Source: Streptomyces albogriseolus
GTDB lineage: Bacteria; Actinomycetota; Actinomycetes; Streptomycetales; Streptomycetaceae
Reading direction: 5' to 3'
Length of the DNA stretch: 64,000 nt
NCBI GenBank assembly: GCA_014650475.1
Contig: BMVA01000002.1
Span: 1-64,000 of the forward strand
In this document: positions 1 to 10,908 of the stretch, in pieces
How positions within the stretch are numbered: the stretch's first letter is position 1
Layout: each line of letters opens with the position of its first letter
Program-made: the position numbers and the translations under genes
The notes under the pieces: generated by a model
The model's database searches: none
What the model was told of the DNA's origin: nothing
What the model saw: only the letters and a program-made list of their open reading frames with translations

Positions 1-289
1 CCCGGTCCTCGGTGGTGTTGATCCGCTCCCCGCGGAACATCGCGTCCCGCAACCCGAACACGTCCGTCGCCGCCGCCAGTTCACGCAACAGCCGCAGCGT
101 CTCGTCGGTGACCAGATGCTTGGAGTAGTCGACGTACAGGTCACCGACCCGGAGGGTGTAGCCGGTGCCGCGGTCCGGGTCGGCCTCGAACAGCTCGCGC
201 AGCCGCACCTCGCCGAGCTCCTCACGGTGCTTGGCCAGTGCGGTCCACTCGGGCGTCTGGTTGAGCCTGCTACGGCCCTCTGCGTTCAT
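1..289 (-). CDS. pgi: Glucose-6-phosphate isomerase, N-terminal part (runs off window)
   Basis: Reading leftward from an ATG at 287-289, about 96 residues are present before the window edge. The translation begins MNAEGRSRLNQTPEWTAL and reaches FRGERINTTEDR, the conserved phosphoglucose isomerase segment around the phosphate-binding region. The enzyme interconverts glucose-6-phosphate and fructose-6-phosphate in the cytoplasm. A purine-rich stretch (AAGGAAGAAGG) lies about a dozen bases upstream of the start. Its position beside the tpiA-pgk-gap block fits central carbon metabolism. The C-terminal four fifths lie outside the window, so integrity cannot be judged. Confidence 0.9.
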   Translation of the reverse strand, partial: MNAEGRSRLNQTPEWTALAKHREELGEVRLRELFEADPDRGTGYTLRVGDLYVDYSKHLVTDETLRLLRELAAATDVFGLRDAMFRGERINTTEDR

Positions 290-431
290 CTCGGACTTCA
301 GCCTTCTTCCTTGGATGTCCCCGCTGTGCCGACTGATCCCAACCTAATTGATCAGTCGTACGGAGGACGGAAGAGTCCGGAGAGCGAACCGGCGGGACGG
401 CAGGCGAAGGGCGCCCGGTGTGCGCCAGGGG

Positions 432-767
432 TCAGATCTCGCCCCGCAGCTTGGCGAGCGCCTCGGCGAGGATCGCCTCGCCGTCCGCGTCGCTGCGCCG
501 CTCACGCACATAGGCGAGGTGCGTCTTGTAGGGCTCGGTGCGCGGCGGGTCCGGCGGGTTGTCACGGTCCTGCCCGGCCGGGAATCCGCAGCGGGGGCAG
601 TCCCAGGTGTCGGGCACCTGCGCGTCGCTCGCGAAGCTCGGCTGTGTCTCGTGCCCGTTGGAGCACCAGAAGGAGATGCGCAGCCGCGGCGCGGACTCGC
701 CGCGCTCGGCCTCGCCCATCGGCCCCGCCCCGACCCGGCTTCCCCGGATCGCGTTGCCACTTGCCAC
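432..767 (-). CDS. rbpA: RbpA-family RNA polymerase-binding protein
   Basis: This 111-residue protein has the RbpA architecture: an N-terminal tail containing IRGSRVGA, a small zinc-binding core and a C-terminal helix-rich segment (YKTHLAYVRERRSDADGEAILAEALAKL) matching the sigma-interacting domain. Putative zinc ligands are Cys35, His39, Cys57 and Cys60. RbpA binds RNA polymerase and the principal sigma factor and stabilises the open complex in actinobacteria. The sequence departs from the better-known Streptomyces RbpA, which begins MSERALRGTRL, so this is probably a paralogue rather than the principal copy. It lies downstream of secG on the same strand with a 212-base gap, so it may have its own promoter. 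Confidence 0.75.
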   Translation of the reverse strand: MASGNAIRGSRVGAGPMGEAERGESAPRLRISFWCSNGHETQPSFASDAQVPDTWDCPRCGFPAGQDRDNPPDPPRTEPYKTHLAYVRERRSDADGEAILAEALAKLRGEI

Positions 768-979
768 GGTCGTAACTCCCTGCGTAATGGTGCCGCGAAG
801 CGAGTCGGCGTACCGCTTCGCTGCGAGCGCCTCAGTCTACGTAAGGCCCAACGCGCGTCCAGTGATAGGAGTTACCTGTCTCCGCATCCAGACGCAAGCC
901 CCATGATAGGCCGCGCTCAGCTGCGCGTACCGAACATGGGGCGTTACGTGGGGAATACGGGCGGATCGCGCCGCGTGGG

Positions 980-1216
980 TCAGTTGTTCATCTTCATCGT
1001 GATGCCGAGCACCACGATGCACGCGAACCAGAGCAGACCGACCACGACCGTGATCCGGTCGAGGTTGCGCTCGGCGACCGAGGAGCCGCCGACGGACGAC
1101 TGCATGCCACCACCGAACATGTCGGAGAGGCCGCCGCCCTTCCCCTTGTGCATCAGCACCAGCAGCATCAGCAGCAGGCTGAAGACGATCAGGGCGATGG
1201 AGAACCCCAGAACCAC
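980..1216 (-). CDS. secG: Preprotein translocase subunit SecG
   Basis: The 78-residue protein has two hydrophobic segments (residues about 3-20 and 56-74) joined by a short loop with HKGKGGGLSDMFGGGMQSS, the SecG signature. SecG is the small auxiliary subunit of the SecYEG channel in the cytoplasmic membrane. I chose the GTG at 1214-1216 because GAGGAAG lies about 11 bases upstream and the protein then starts right at the first membrane helix. The longer frame to 1282 adds a non-conserved extension. The association of secG with tpiA-pgk-gap is normal for actinobacteria. Confidence 0.93.
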   Translation of the reverse strand: MVLGFSIALIVFSLLLMLLVLMHKGKGGGLSDMFGGGMQSSVGGSSVAERNLDRITVVVGLLWFACIVVLGITMKMNN

Positions 1217-1318
1217 GGCTGGACCAACTTCCTCGGAAACGGATGGACGACACGGGGTCCAGCACGGGACTGGACCCCGCAAGAGTACGACGGATCAGCC
1301 CTGCGGCCTACTCCCGCT

Positions 1319-1352
1319 CCGGGGGTGCGCCCGCGGGCGGGCGCACCCCCGG
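1319..1352 (-). terminator. Intrinsic terminator downstream of tpiA
   Basis: A 14-bp perfect stem (1319-1332 pairs with 1339-1352) encloses a 6-base loop, just past the tpiA stop codon. No strong U tract follows, as is usual in Streptomyces. It separates tpiA from the secG transcription unit. Confidence 0.8.
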
Positions 1353-1356
1353 CCGC

Positions 1357-2133
<777 letters not shown>

Positions 2134-2139
2134 TGAGGG

Positions 2140-3351
2140 TCAGTCCTCCAGTGCTGCGAGGCCGGGGAGCGTCTTGCCCTCGAGGTATTCGAGGGAGGCG
2201 CCGCCGCCGGTCGAGATGTGGCCGAATGCCTGCTCGTCGAAGCCCAGGGTACGGACCGCGGCGGCGGAGTCCCCGCCGCCGACCACGGTGAAGCCCGGGG
2301 AGTCGAGGAGGGCCTGGGCGACCGCCTTGGTGCCCTCGGCGTAGTCGGGGTGCTCGAAGACGCCCATGGGGCCGTTCCAGAAGACGGTGGCGGCGTCGGC
2401 GAGCTTCGAGGCGTAGAGCTTGCGGGTCTCCGGACCGATGTCCAGGCCCATCTTCCCGGCCGGCATGGCGTCCGCGGCGACGGTGTCGGGGTTGCCCGGC
2501 GCCTTGGCCTTCATGTCGGGGAACTCGCCGGCGACCAGGGTGTCGACCGGCAGCACCAGCTCGACGCCGCTCTTCTCGGCGCGCTCCAGGTACTCCTGGA
2601 CGGCCGGGATCTGGTCCTCCTGGAGCAGGGACGAGCCGACCTCGTACCCCTTGGCCTTGAGGAAGGTGTACGCCATGCCGCCGCCGATGAGGATGCGGTC
2701 GGCCTTGCCGAGCAGCTGGTCGATGACGGCCAGCTTGTCGGAGACCTTGGCGCCGCCGAGGGCGACCACGTAGGGGCGCTTGACGTCGTCGGTGAGCTTC
2801 TTCAGCACGCCGACCTCGGTGGCGATGAGGTACCCGGCGTAGTGCGGCAGGCGGGCCGGGAGGTCGAAGACCGAGGCGTGCTTACGGTGCACCGCGCCGA
2901 AGCCGTCGCCGACGTAGACGTCGGCGAGGGCGGCCAGCCGGTCGGCGAAGGCGCCGCGCTCGGCGTCGTCCTTGCTGGTCTCGCCCGCGTTGAAGCGCAG
3001 GTTCTCGACGACCGCGACCTGGCCGTCGGCAAGGCCCGCGACGGTCGAGGAGGCGGACTCGCCGACCGTGTCGGTGGCGAACGCGACGTCCGCGCCGAGG
3101 AGTTCACCGAGGCGCGCGGCGGCGGGGCCGAGCGAGAAGGCGGGGTCCGGGGCGCCCTTGGGGCGGCCCAGGTGCGAGGCGACGACCACCCGCGCGCCCG
3201 CGGCGGCGAGCGCCTTGACGGTGGGCAGCACGGCGCGGATGCGGCCGTCGTCGGTGATGGCGGTGCCGTCCAGCGGCACGTTGAGGTCGGCGCGGACGAA
3301 GACCCGCTTGCCCGCGACGCCTTCGGAGAGGAGTTCGTCGATCGTCTTCAT
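2140..3351 (-). CDS. pgk: Phosphoglycerate kinase
   Basis: The 403-residue protein transfers phosphate from 1,3-bisphosphoglycerate to ADP. The N-terminal substrate domain carries VRADLNVPL and SHLGRPKG. The C-terminal nucleotide domain carries the GGAKVSDK and GGGDSAAAV motifs. The start is an ATG with GGGAG six bases upstream. A strong terminator lies between it and gap, so pgk-tpiA probably starts from its own promoter within 3352-3442. Confidence 0.97.
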   Translation of the reverse strand: MKTIDELLSEGVAGKRVFVRADLNVPLDGTAITDDGRIRAVLPTVKALAAAGARVVVASHLGRPKGAPDPAFSLGPAAARLGELLGADVAFATDTVGESASSTVAGLADGQVAVVENLRFNAGETSKDDAERGAFADRLAALADVYVGDGFGAVHRKHASVFDLPARLPHYAGYLIATEVGVLKKLTDDVKRPYVVALGGAKVSDKLAVIDQLLGKADRILIGGGMAYTFLKAKGYEVGSSLLQEDQIPAVQEYLERAEKSGVELVLPVDTLVAGEFPDMKAKAPGNPDTVAADAMPAGKMGLDIGPETRKLYASKLADAATVFWNGPMGVFEHPDYAEGTKAVAQALLDSPGFTVVGGGDSAAAVRTLGFDEQAFGHISTGGGASLEYLEGKTLPGLAALED

Positions 3352-3442
3352 AGGGGGCTCCCTGTCAGAGCAACGTGTTCAGCGACCTGTTCGCTCATGA
3401 TCGCTCGTGATCGAAAGAGGGCGACCGTTCCGATACGTGCGT

Positions 3443-3482
3443 CAGGGCTCGGACGGCGCGTCGCCGCGCCGTCCGAGCCCTG
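3443..3482 (-). terminator. Strong intrinsic terminator downstream of gap
   Basis: An 18-bp perfect stem (3443-3460 with 3465-3482) closes on a TCGC tetraloop, 29 bases past the gap stop codon. Its strength implies that gap mRNA largely ends before pgk-tpiA. Confidence 0.9.
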
Positions 3483-3510
3483 CACTCATATCAGGCCGTC
3501 CGCTCCACGA

Positions 3511-4695
<1,185 letters not shown>

Positions 4696-4743
4696 TCAGT
4701 CACCCCTTTTCGCCGTCCGTGACCGGTTTCGCCGGCGCCGGTG

Positions 4744-7698
4744 TCACCCGCGGACGGCGGCCAGCGCCTTCCTCAGCAGAGCCGCCCGGTCGGCCGCCGA
4801 GGCGAGGTGCTCCAGGCCGAAGCCCAGCAGCACGGTGTCCTCCGTGGTGACCGCCGCGTACGTCCGGAACAGCTCCCCGGTGCGGGTCCAGTCCTTCAGC
4901 ACGGCCGGGCTGCCCGGGGGCGGTCCGGAGGCCCGCCAGGCGCCCAGGGACTCCTCGAAGCCCTCGGTCTCGGTCACGGTCCCTCCCACGACCAGCGAGG
5001 CCTCGTCGGCGAGGACGCCCCGGCCGCCGCTGCCCGGGTCGGTGACGTAGGCGACCGACACCTCGGCCGTCCGGCCCGCGTAGGCGCTCAGGTCGAACTC
5101 CACCTGCTGCCAGCCGCCGGAGGACCCGGTGAGGCTGTTCCAGGCGCCGGTGGTGCCGGTGGCCGCGCAGCCGTCGCCGCCGAGGGTCAGGTAGTGCTCC
5201 AGCCAGGGGTGCCCGGCGAGGTAGAACCCGGCCGCGCACTCGGACGGCACGGTGGTGCGGGTGGCGCCGCCCGCCTCGGGCAGCGTCGTCCAGTCGTCGC
5301 CGCCGGCCGTGCGCGCCTCGACGATCACGTTGTCGTAGCCCGGCTCGGTGTCCCACAGCAGACGGGTGCGCAGCGTGGGCCGCTCGGCGGCGGTGACACC
5401 GGTGAGGTCGACGGTGCGGGTGAGGCGCTTGTAGCCGTCGTCGGTGTGCACGGCGGCCGCCGTGAAGGAACCCGCGTAGGGCCCGTACGGGTTGACCGTG
5501 CCGGTGAACGACCCGGCGCCGGCGCTCGCGAACTGCGGGTACGTGGCGGGCGGCAGCTCGTCGGAGGTCAGGGCGTAGCTGCCGGGCCGGTCGAGCGGGT
5601 TCCCGGGCGCGTCGCCGAGCGGCCCGCCGGTGCCGGAGAGGCGTCCGGCGCCGGTGAACGCGGTGGCGCCGGAGGTGGCGGTGCGGGAGTAGGCGCCCAG
5701 GTAGTACTGGCTGAAGTCGTCGGACAGGACGCCGTCGCCGAGGTCGACGCTGCCACCGGCCTGCTCGCCCGCCTCGATCAGCCGGCCGCCCTCGTTGAGG
5801 TGGGCCCGCAGCTGGAGCTGGGTGGCGACGCCCGGGACGGCCGCCCCGGTGTGGTGGACGACGGTGCGGAAGTGGCTCAGCACGCCGAGCGCGTCCGGCG
5901 CGCCCTTCTCGGCCACGTCCCAGACGGCGGCGCTGCGGCCGTTCGCCCGGAGCGCGTCGAGGTAGGTCTTCGTGCCCGTGGCCTTCGCGCCCTCCTCGGA
6001 CACGAGGAGGACGTCCGCGCGGGGCCGCTCGGCCACGGTGTAGGCGAAGGGCTTGCTCGACGCCTTCTTGCCGCCGCGGGCCTTGCCGGTGAACCACACC
6101 TCGACCCGGTCGCCGGGCTCCCCGTGCCGGACCTTGGCGCGGTACTCGTCGAAGTAGAGGTCGTCCTCGCCGCCGTAGCGCTCGCCGCCCCGCCAGGGCC
6201 GGAGGTCCGCGCTGTGGGTGCGGCCGCCGTTGACCCGGTACCGCAGCTCCTTGTCGCGCACCGCCTTGCGGGCCACGACGGAGACCTCCTGGTCCTCACC
6301 GCGCGCGTAGGACGTCGTGAAGGCCGCAGGGGTGAAGTCCGCGGCCTCCAGGCCGACCGCGGAGGACGGCCGGTCGGGGTGCGCGGCGCTCTCGGCGACG
6401 GAGAGCGCGAACGGGACGTTCTTGGCGAACTCCTGCTGGATCAGCTTCTCGTCGTCCGGGAAGGTGAAGATCGAACGGCAGTCGCCGGGCTCCCAGGCGT
6501 CGTCGGGGTCGTACGCGGAGGCGGTCTGACAGGTCGACATCTCCGGGGTGAACATCGCCATGCCGTTGACGTTGGCCGCGTGCCCGTCGGCCTCGCCGTT
6601 GGTGGTGTACAGCTCGGAGGAGAGCTGCGGGTGGTAGCCGGGGATCGCCGAGTTGTCCGGCGTGCCCGCGAGCGCCTTGTACAGCACGTCGTCGGGGGTC
6701 GGCGTGGCCACCTGCCAGCCGACCCCGTAGAGGAGCAGCTCGGCCGCGGAGTGGTAGTTGATGCCGTAGGTGAAGCCGATGCGCCTCTGGAAGGCGTCGA
6801 TCGCCTTGGTCTCGGGCTCGGAGCCCGGGGAGGCGCCCCGGTAGGTCTGGCTGGAGGGGCTGGGCGAGGAGCCCTCGTCGTCGTAGCCCCACTTGTAGGG
6901 GAAGTTCCGGTTGAGGTCGACACCGTCGCCGGAGCCGATCTTCCCGTCGCCGTTGACGTCCCGCAGGTTCTTGCGCCACAGGCGGTTCGCGTCGTCGGCG
7001 AACGTGTAGTCGTATCCGTCGGGGTTGGCGGAGAGGACGAACCACAGCTCGGTGGTGTCGACGATCCGCTTGATCCGCCTGTCGGTCCGGTAGCGGTCCA
7101 GGTAGTGGTGCATCAGCCGGCGGGTCATCTCCGGCGTGATCCACTCACGGGCGTGCTGGTTGGCCATGTAGAGGACGGCCGGCCGGGAGCCGTCCTTGCT
7201 GGTGCGGGCGTGCTTGGTGAGCTTCAGGGCGAGGATGTCCTTGCCCTGGATCGTCTTCCCGATGGAGACGACCTTGGTGAGGGAGGGGTTGCGCTGCGCG
7301 GTGCGCAGGATCTCCTCCTTGAGGCCGCCCGTGCCGCTGTACGGCCGGAACACGCCCTCGGCGGCGTCCGCCACGCGCTTCTCGGCCCGGGCGGGAAGCG
7401 TGTGCTCGGTGAGGTCGACGCCCTGTTGCTCCAGCTTCCGGGCCTGGCCCTCGGTGAGGTACACCTCGACGGCGGCCGTGCCCCGCTCGGGCACCCGCTC
7501 GCCGAGTTCGTGACCGTCCTGCCCCGCCGCCAGCAGCAGGGGTACCTGCTGCCGTGTGACGTCGGCGCGGTAGACCTTGACCTCGCCGGGATCACCGGGC
7601 GAGGGCGGTGCGGGCTGTGCCTGGGCGACAGGTGCGAAGCCGGCTCCGCCGAGCAGGAGCGTGCCGACAGCGAGGATCGATCTCGCTCTTCGTCTCAT
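4744..7698 (-). CDS. Secreted zinc carboxypeptidase, M14 family, multidomain
   Basis: The 984-residue protein has a signal peptide (MRRRARSILAVGTLLLGGAGFAPVAQAQ), a propeptide-like region and an M14 carboxypeptidase domain at about residues 125-430. Visible zinc motifs are NQHAREWITPE with the HxxE ligand pair and the downstream NYHSAAELL histidine. The substrate-binding region has LSANPDGYDYTF and DLNRNFPYKWG. The catalytic glutamate is in FTPEMST. The remaining ~550 residues look like extracellular beta-sandwich and immune-inhibitor-like accessory domains. It would trim C-terminal residues of extracellular proteins. The ATG at 7696-7698 follows an AGGGGGG ribosome-binding site and places the signal peptide correctly; an upstream in-frame ATG does not. 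Confidence 0.9.
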   Translation of the reverse strand: MRRRARSILAVGTLLLGGAGFAPVAQAQPAPPSPGDPGEVKVYRADVTRQQVPLLLAAGQDGHELGERVPERGTAAVEVYLTEGQARKLEQQGVDLTEHTLPARAEKRVADAAEGVFRPYSGTGGLKEEILRTAQRNPSLTKVVSIGKTIQGKDILALKLTKHARTSKDGSRPAVLYMANQHAREWITPEMTRRLMHHYLDRYRTDRRIKRIVDTTELWFVLSANPDGYDYTFADDANRLWRKNLRDVNGDGKIGSGDGVDLNRNFPYKWGYDDEGSSPSPSSQTYRGASPGSEPETKAIDAFQRRIGFTYGINYHSAAELLLYGVGWQVATPTPDDVLYKALAGTPDNSAIPGYHPQLSSELYTTNGEADGHAANVNGMAMFTPEMSTCQTASAYDPDDAWEPGDCRSIFTFPDDEKLIQQEFAKNVPFALSVAESAAHPDRPSSAVGLEAADFTPAAFTTSYARGEDQEVSVVARKAVRDKELRYRVNGGRTHSADLRPWRGGERYGGEDDLYFDEYRAKVRHGEPGDRVEVWFTGKARGGKKASSKPFAYTVAERPRADVLLVSEEGAKATGTKTYLDALRANGRSAAVWDVAEKGAPDALGVLSHFRTVVHHTGAAVPGVATQLQLRAHLNEGGRLIEAGEQAGGSVDLGDGVLSDDFSQYYLGAYSRTATSGATAFTGAGRLSGTGGPLGDAPGNPLDRPGSYALTSDELPPATYPQFASAGAGSFTGTVNPYGPYAGSFTAAAVHTDDGYKRLTRTVDLTGVTAAERPTLRTRLLWDTEPGYDNVIVEARTAGGDDWTTLPEAGGATRTTVPSECAAGFYLAGHPWLEHYLTLGGDGCAATGTTGAWNSLTGSSGGWQQVEFDLSAYAGRTAEVSVAYVTDPGSGGRGVLADEASLVVGGTVTETEGFEESLGAWRASGPPPGSPAVLKDWTRTGELFRTYAAVTTEDTVLLGFGLEHLASAADRAALLRKALAAVRG

Positions 7699-7793
7699 GA
7701 GCCCCCCCTGAAAGAGGTCCGCCACGGCGGCGAACAGATGCCAGGCTCATGACACAACATGATCGAGTCAAGGGCGCCGCCACGACACAAGAA

Positions 7794-7830
7794 ACCGGCG
7801 CCGGTCACCCAAGTGGGCGGCGGCGCCGGT
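7794..7830 (-). terminator. Intrinsic terminator downstream of whiA
   Basis: A 10-bp stem, ACCGGCGCCG at 7794-7803 pairing with 7821-7830, lies 39-75 bases after the whiA stop codon and ends the uvrC-rapZ-yvcK-whiA operon. Confidence 0.65.
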
Positions 7831-7868
7831 GTTCTGATCGGGTGTCGGTGGACGGTCGCCCGGCCGGG

Positions 7869-8858
7869 TCAGACGCCGATCTTGTCGTCCAGTTCCTCGC
7901 TGAGGTTGGCCTCCGTGCCCGGGATGCCGAGGTCCTGGGCGCGCTTGTCGGCCATGGCCAGCAGCCGGCGGATGCGTCCGGCCACCGCGTCCTTGGTGAG
8001 CGGCGGGTCGGCGAGCGCGCCCAGCTCCTCCAGGGAGGCCTGCTTGTGCTCCATGCGCAGCCGGCCGGCCGCGGCGAGGTGCTCGGGCACGTCGTCGCCG
8101 AGGATCTCCAGCGCGCGCTGCACCCTGGCGCCGGCCGCGACGGCGGCGCGGGCGGAACGGCGCAGGTTGGCGTCGTCGAAGTTGGCCAGCCGGTTCGCCG
8201 TGGCGCGCACCTCCCGGCGCATCCGGCGTTCCTCCCAGGCCAGCACCGACTCGTGCGCGCCCAGCCGGGTGAGCAGCGCGCCGATCGCGTCGCCGTCCCG
8301 GACGACCACACGGTCCACGCCGCGCACCTCGCGCGCCTTGGCGGCGATGTGCAGCCGGCGGGCGGCGCCGACCAGGGCGAGCGCGGCCTCAGGACCCGGG
8401 CAGGTCACCTCGAGGGAGGAGGAGCGGCCGGGCTCGGTGAGGGAGCCGTGCGCGAGGAACGCGCCCCGCCAGGCGGCCTCGGCGTCGCAGGTGGCCCCCG
8501 AGACCACCTGCGGGGGCAGGCCGCGGATCGGACGGCCCCGGCCGTCCACCAGACCGGTCTGACGGGCGAGCTGGTCACCGCCCGCGACCACGCGCACCAC
8601 ATAGCGCGAGCCGCGGCGCAGTCCGCCCGGCGCCATCACGATCAGTTCGGAGCTGTGGCCGAAGATCTCCAGGATGTCCCGCTTGAGCCGCCGGGCGGCC
8701 ATGGCGGTGTCCAGCTCCGCCTCGATCACAATGCGCCCGCTGACCAGGTGGAGGCCGCCGGCGAACCGCAGAATGGCGGAGACCTCCGCCTTCCTGCAGC
8801 AGGTACGGGTGACGGGGAGCCGGCTGATCTCGTCCTTCACCGCTGCCGTCATCGCCAT
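7869..8858 (-). CDS. whiA: Sporulation transcription regulator WhiA
   Basis: The 329-residue protein has the WhiA layout: an N-terminal LAGLIDADG-endonuclease-like scaffold ([35 protein letters not shown]) and a C-terminal helix-turn-helix region ([34 protein letters not shown]). WhiA acts with WhiB to stop aerial growth and start sporulation septation in Streptomyces, and has a second role in other Gram-positives. It is the last gene of the uvrC operon and overlaps yvcK by 10 bases. An AAGGA ribosome-binding site precedes the ATG. The length equals that known for S. coelicolor. Confidence 0.97.
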   Translation of the reverse strand: MAMTAAVKDEISRLPVTRTCCRKAEVSAILRFAGGLHLVSGRIVIEAELDTAMAARRLKRDILEIFGHSSELIVMAPGGLRRGSRYVVRVVAGGDQLARQTGLVDGRGRPIRGLPPQVVSGATCDAEAAWRGAFLAHGSLTEPGRSSSLEVTCPGPEAALALVGAARRLHIAAKAREVRGVDRVVVRDGDAIGALLTRLGAHESVLAWEERRMRREVRATANRLANFDDANLRRSARAAVAAGARVQRALEILGDDVPEHLAAAGRLRMEHKQASLEELGALADPPLTKDAVAGRIRRLLAMADKRAQDLGIPGTEANLSEELDDKIGV

Positions 8859-9916
8859 GGGCCGATCCTTCCATGCATCCGAAAAATACGGTCGTACGCG
8901 GCGGCCAACAGCTCCGGGTCGTGCCGGGGGCTTCCGTCGGGCCGGGCCACGGGGGCCAGCTCGACCGCGGCGCCGAACCGCTTGGCGGCATCGGTCAGCA
9001 AGTCGCGGTCGGGCACGGCGGCCTCGTCGGCCAGCACCACGTCCAGGGCGAGTTTAGGGGCGTGTCGCCCCAAAACCTCCAAATGACGCTGCGGGGAGAA
9101 GCCCTCGGTTTCTCCCGGCTGCGGGGCGAGGTTCAGCGAGAGTACCCGGCGCGCCTTCGTCTCGACGAGGGCGTCCAGCAGCTCCGGGACCAGCAGGTGC
9201 GGGATCACCGAGGAGAACCAGGAGCCGGGTCCCAGCACCACCCAGTCGGCGTCGAGCACCGCCGCGACCGCCTCGGGCACGGCCGGCGGGTCGTTCGGCA
9301 CGAGGTGCACCGACTGCACCTCGCCGGGGGTGAGCGCCACGGTGGCCTGGCCGCGGACGGTGTCGATGTCGTCGGGGCGCTCCGGGTCGTGCCCCTTGAC
9401 CAGCGCCTGGAGCTCCAGCGGCACGGCGGACATGGGCAGCACCCGGCCGTGCGCGCCGAGCAGCCGCCCCACCAGGTCCAGCGCCTTGACGTGGTCGCCC
9501 AGCTGCTCCCAGAGGGCGACGATCAGCAGATTGCCGACCGCGTGCTCGTGCAGGTCGCCCTTGGACTGGAAGCGGTGCTGGATGACGCGCGCCCAGGTCT
9601 GACCCCAGTCGTCGTCCCCGCACAGCGCGGCGAGCGCTTTGCGCAGGTCGCCGGGGGGCAGCACGCCCAGTTCGTCACGCAGACGGCCGCTGGAGCCGCC
9701 GTCGTCGGCGACGGTGACCACGGCCGTGAGGTCGCCGGTGATCCGGCGCAGGGCGGCGAGCGAGGCGGACAGGCCCATGCCGCCGCCGAGGGCGACGACC
9801 TTGGGCTGGGCACCCCTGCGGCGCGGGCGCGCGCCACGCGTCTCGGCCGGCCGGCCGGCGCGGCCCTCGGGGACCGCTCTGCGCAGCCGGCTCAGCCGCG
9901 GAGTACGTCGTGTCAT
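8849..9916 (-). CDS. yvcK: YvcK/CofD-like family protein (gluconeogenesis factor)
   Basis: The 355-residue protein has a Rossmann-type [14 protein letters not shown] motif at about residues 43-56, followed by [17 protein letters not shown] and GDLRKAL, diagnostic of the YvcK/CofD superfamily. YvcK binds UDP-sugars and is needed for growth on gluconeogenic substrates and for cell-wall homeostasis in other bacteria. The first ~35 residues are an Arg/Pro-rich extension. It overlaps rapZ by 4 bases (ATGA) and whiA by 10, so translation is coupled through the operon. Confidence 0.92.
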   Translation of the reverse strand: MTRRTPRLSRLRRAVPEGRAGRPAETRGARPRRRGAQPKVVALGGGMGLSASLAALRRITGDLTAVVTVADDGGSSGRLRDELGVLPPGDLRKALAALCGDDDWGQTWARVIQHRFQSKGDLHEHAVGNLLIVALWEQLGDHVKALDLVGRLLGAHGRVLPMSAVPLELQALVKGHDPERPDDIDTVRGQATVALTPGEVQSVHLVPNDPPAVPEAVAAVLDADWVVLGPGSWFSSVIPHLLVPELLDALVETKARRVLSLNLAPQPGETEGFSPQRHLEVLGRHAPKLALDVVLADEAAVPDRDLLTDAAKRFGAAVELAPVARPDGSPRHDPELLAAAYDRIFRMHGRIGPWR

Positions 9917-10908
9917 TCCCGTCCCATGTCCCGGTGGACGACCACCGTCTCCACACCCTCCGCGGCGAGCCGGGCGGCGAGCTTCTCCGACATGGCGACC
10001 GAGCGGTGCTTGCCGCCCGTGCAGCCGACCGCGATGGTCACGTAGCGCTTGCCCTCACGGCGGTAGCCCGCGGCGACCAGGCGCAGCAGCTCGGCGTACC
10101 GGTCGAGGAACTCCTTGGCGCCGGGCTGGTTGAAGACGTACGACGCCACCTCCTCGTTGAGGCCGGTGTAGGGGCGCAGCTCCGGGATCCAGTGCGGGTT
10201 GGGCAGGAACCGCATGTCCACGACCAGGTCGGCGTCGACCGGCAGGCCGTACTTGAAGCCGAAGGACATCACGGTGGCCCGCAGCTCGGGCTCCTCCTCG
10301 CCGGCGAACTGCGCGTGCATCTTCGCGCGCAGCTCGTGCACGTTGAGCCCGGAGGTGTCGATCACCAGGTCGGCGTCGCCGCGCAGCTCGCGCAGCAGCT
10401 CCCGCTCGGCGGCGATGCCGTCGACGATCCGGCCGTCGCCCTGGAGCGGGTGCGGACGGCGCACCGACTCGAAGCGGCGCACCAGAGCCTCGTCGGAGGA
10501 CTCCAGGAAGACCGTGCGACGGGTGACCCCGCGCGCGTCGAGGTCGGCGAGGGACTCGCGCAGGTTGTCGAAGAAGCGCCGGCCGCGGACGTCGACGACG
10601 ACCGCGATCCGCGCCACGTTGCCCTGGGAGCGCGCGCCGAGCTCCACCATGGTGGGGATCAGCGCCGGCGGCAGGTTGTCGACGACGAACCAGCCGAGGT
10701 CCTCCAGACACTTCGCGGCCGTCGACCGGCCGGCCCCGGACATCCCGGAGATGATCACCAGCTCGGGGATGCCCACCTCGGGCACCCCGCCGTTGTCCTT
10801 GCCCGTCTTCACCTGTGCTCCGTTGTCCTGCCGGACGCCGGCGCGGGCCGTGGCCCCGCCTGCCTGCTGTGCCGCCCGGTCCCCGGGCCCTGTCTCGTGC
10901 TCGGTCAT
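9913..10908 (-). CDS. rapZ: RapZ/YvcJ-family nucleotide-binding protein
   Basis: The 331-residue protein has a ~45-residue disordered leader, a P-loop region GMSGAGRS at residues 55-62, a Walker-B-like segment around AVVVDVR, and the conserved C-terminal domain ending [15 protein letters not shown]. In enterobacteria RapZ is an RNA adaptor that controls amino-sugar synthesis. The actinobacterial role is not settled. The canonical P-loop lysine is replaced by Arg61. An AGGAG ribosome-binding site sits close to the ATG, inside the uvrC stop region, with ATGA overlaps at both ends. Confidence 0.93.
   Translation of the reverse strand: MTEHETGPGDRAAQQAGGATARAGVRQDNGAQVKTGKDNGGVPEVGIPELVIISGMSGAGRSTAAKCLEDLGWFVVDNLPPALIPTMVELGARSQGNVARIAVVVDVRGRRFFDNLRESLADLDARGVTRRTVFLESSDEALVRRFESVRRPHPLQGDGRIVDGIAAERELLRELRGDADLVIDTSGLNVHELRAKMHAQFAGEEEPELRATVMSFGFKYGLPVDADLVVDMRFLPNPHWIPELRPYTGLNEEVASYVFNQPGAKEFLDRYAELLRLVAAGYRREGKRYVTIAVGCTGGKHRSVAMSEKLAARLAAEGVETVVVHRDMGRE

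Noticed and set aside
844-895. Possible sigma-R promoter upstream of the RbpA-like gene
   Set aside because: GGTAA with a GTT 19 bases later departs from GGAAT at the -35 box, so it is too weak to call.
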